Assembly (NCBI GenBank): GCA_036346265.1
Contig: CM070676.1
Location: 22,690,541 to 22,754,540, forward strand
Source of the DNA: Melocanna baccifera
Taxonomy: Eukaryota; Streptophyta; Magnoliopsida; Poales; Poaceae
Direction: 5' to 3'
Length of the DNA stretch: 64,000 bases
The position numbers were made by a program, and so were the translations under genes. Within the stretch, counting starts at the first letter, position 1. Each line of letters opens with the position of its first letter. Under the pieces are notes generated by a model that saw nothing but the letters and a program-made list of their open reading frames with translations, ran no database searches and had not been told where the DNA came from. Shown piece by piece: positions 63,641 to 64,000 of the stretch.

Positions 63641-64000
63641 GAATAATTAGAAGCTAGGAAAAAGCACTTATTGGAGATTAAGGGAAGTACCTTATGAATA
63701 GGAAGAACAGAGAACGTTTAGAGTAAGTCAAGCCGAGTGCTGTAAGATTAGAGGGAAAATGACTGTGCTCAATATACAATTTTGTAAGCTGCTAGAAGGC
63801 ACACCTGTATAACACCAAAAGAAGCAAATATGATAATTAGAAGTGGGAAAAAAGTATCTATTGGAGATCAAATAAAGTACCTTATGAATATAAATAGCAG
63901 AAGACGTCTGGAGTAAAGCAAGTCAAATAGTCTAAAATTAGAAGGAAGATGATGGCACTTCAATAATATATAATTCAGGGAGCTCTTAGAAGGCACATCT
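63641..64000. repeat. ~190-bp direct repeat running off the window
   Basis: Unit 1 starts at 63641 (gaataattagaag) and unit 2 at 63831 (tgataattagaag). Shared blocks in order are attggagat, gtaccttatgaata, gagtaa, aagattag/aaattag and tagaaggcaca. Identity is about 75% by eye. The second unit reaches the window end, so more copies may follow. Confidence 0.8.

Overview
The window is repeat-rich plant nuclear DNA, almost certainly from a grass. It holds chromodomain Ty3/gypsy elements with 3-4 kb GC-rich LTRs, a Copia element with 2 kb LTRs, CACTA ends with 'atcacagacgg' subterminal repeats, a Stowaway MITE, a Mutator-like element carrying a plant-mobile-domain gene, and hAT/RICESLEEPER-type transposase sequence. 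I found no intact host gene. The species cannot be named from the sequence.

The backbone is one hAT transposase gene on the minus strand. Its pieces lie at 57180-57048, 56742-56460, 56195-55835, 55600-55152, 49888-49746, 7860-7661 and 1642-1574, in N- to C-terminal order. It is split by a Mutator-like element (1643-7660), a Copia element loaded with gypsy insertions (7861-49745), a second Copia element (49889-55146) and three MITE-sized insertions. About 1.6 kb of transposase sequence is spread over 55.6 kb.

Copia C1 (7861-49745, plus strand, near-matching 5-bp flanks gaatc/gagtc) took two insertions in its 5' LTR. One is G1, a full gypsy chromovirus on the minus strand (9210-20830, TSD acatc). 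The other is G2, a solo gypsy LTR (21153-39288, TSD atatc). G2 was itself hit by G3, a complete but decayed chromovirus (23389-34564, TSD cggat), and by G4, a solo LTR (35151-39020, TSD actcg). Every junction can be read from its TSD, so the order of events is known: hAT gene, then C1, then G1 and G2, then G3 and G4. Copia C2 (49889-55146, TSD gtata) entered the hAT gene separately.

Outside the hAT span, the left edge holds the end of a CACTA element (1-243) and a small PIF/Harbinger-like element (514-1105) carrying a fragment of an RF298-like RING E3 ligase gene. The right part holds a truncated CACTA element with TNP2-type transposase remnants (57719-59678), then AT-rich DNA, then one uninterrupted 255-codon minus-strand ORF (63256-62489). 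That ORF resembles the extra ORF found upstream of gag in G3, and more weakly the one in G1.

All retroelement and transposase reading frames are broken, so nothing here looks autonomous today. The most notable points are the exploded hAT gene, a conserved run of palindromes shared by otherwise divergent gypsy LTRs, the upstream-of-gag ORF family, and several internal duplications in Copia C2.
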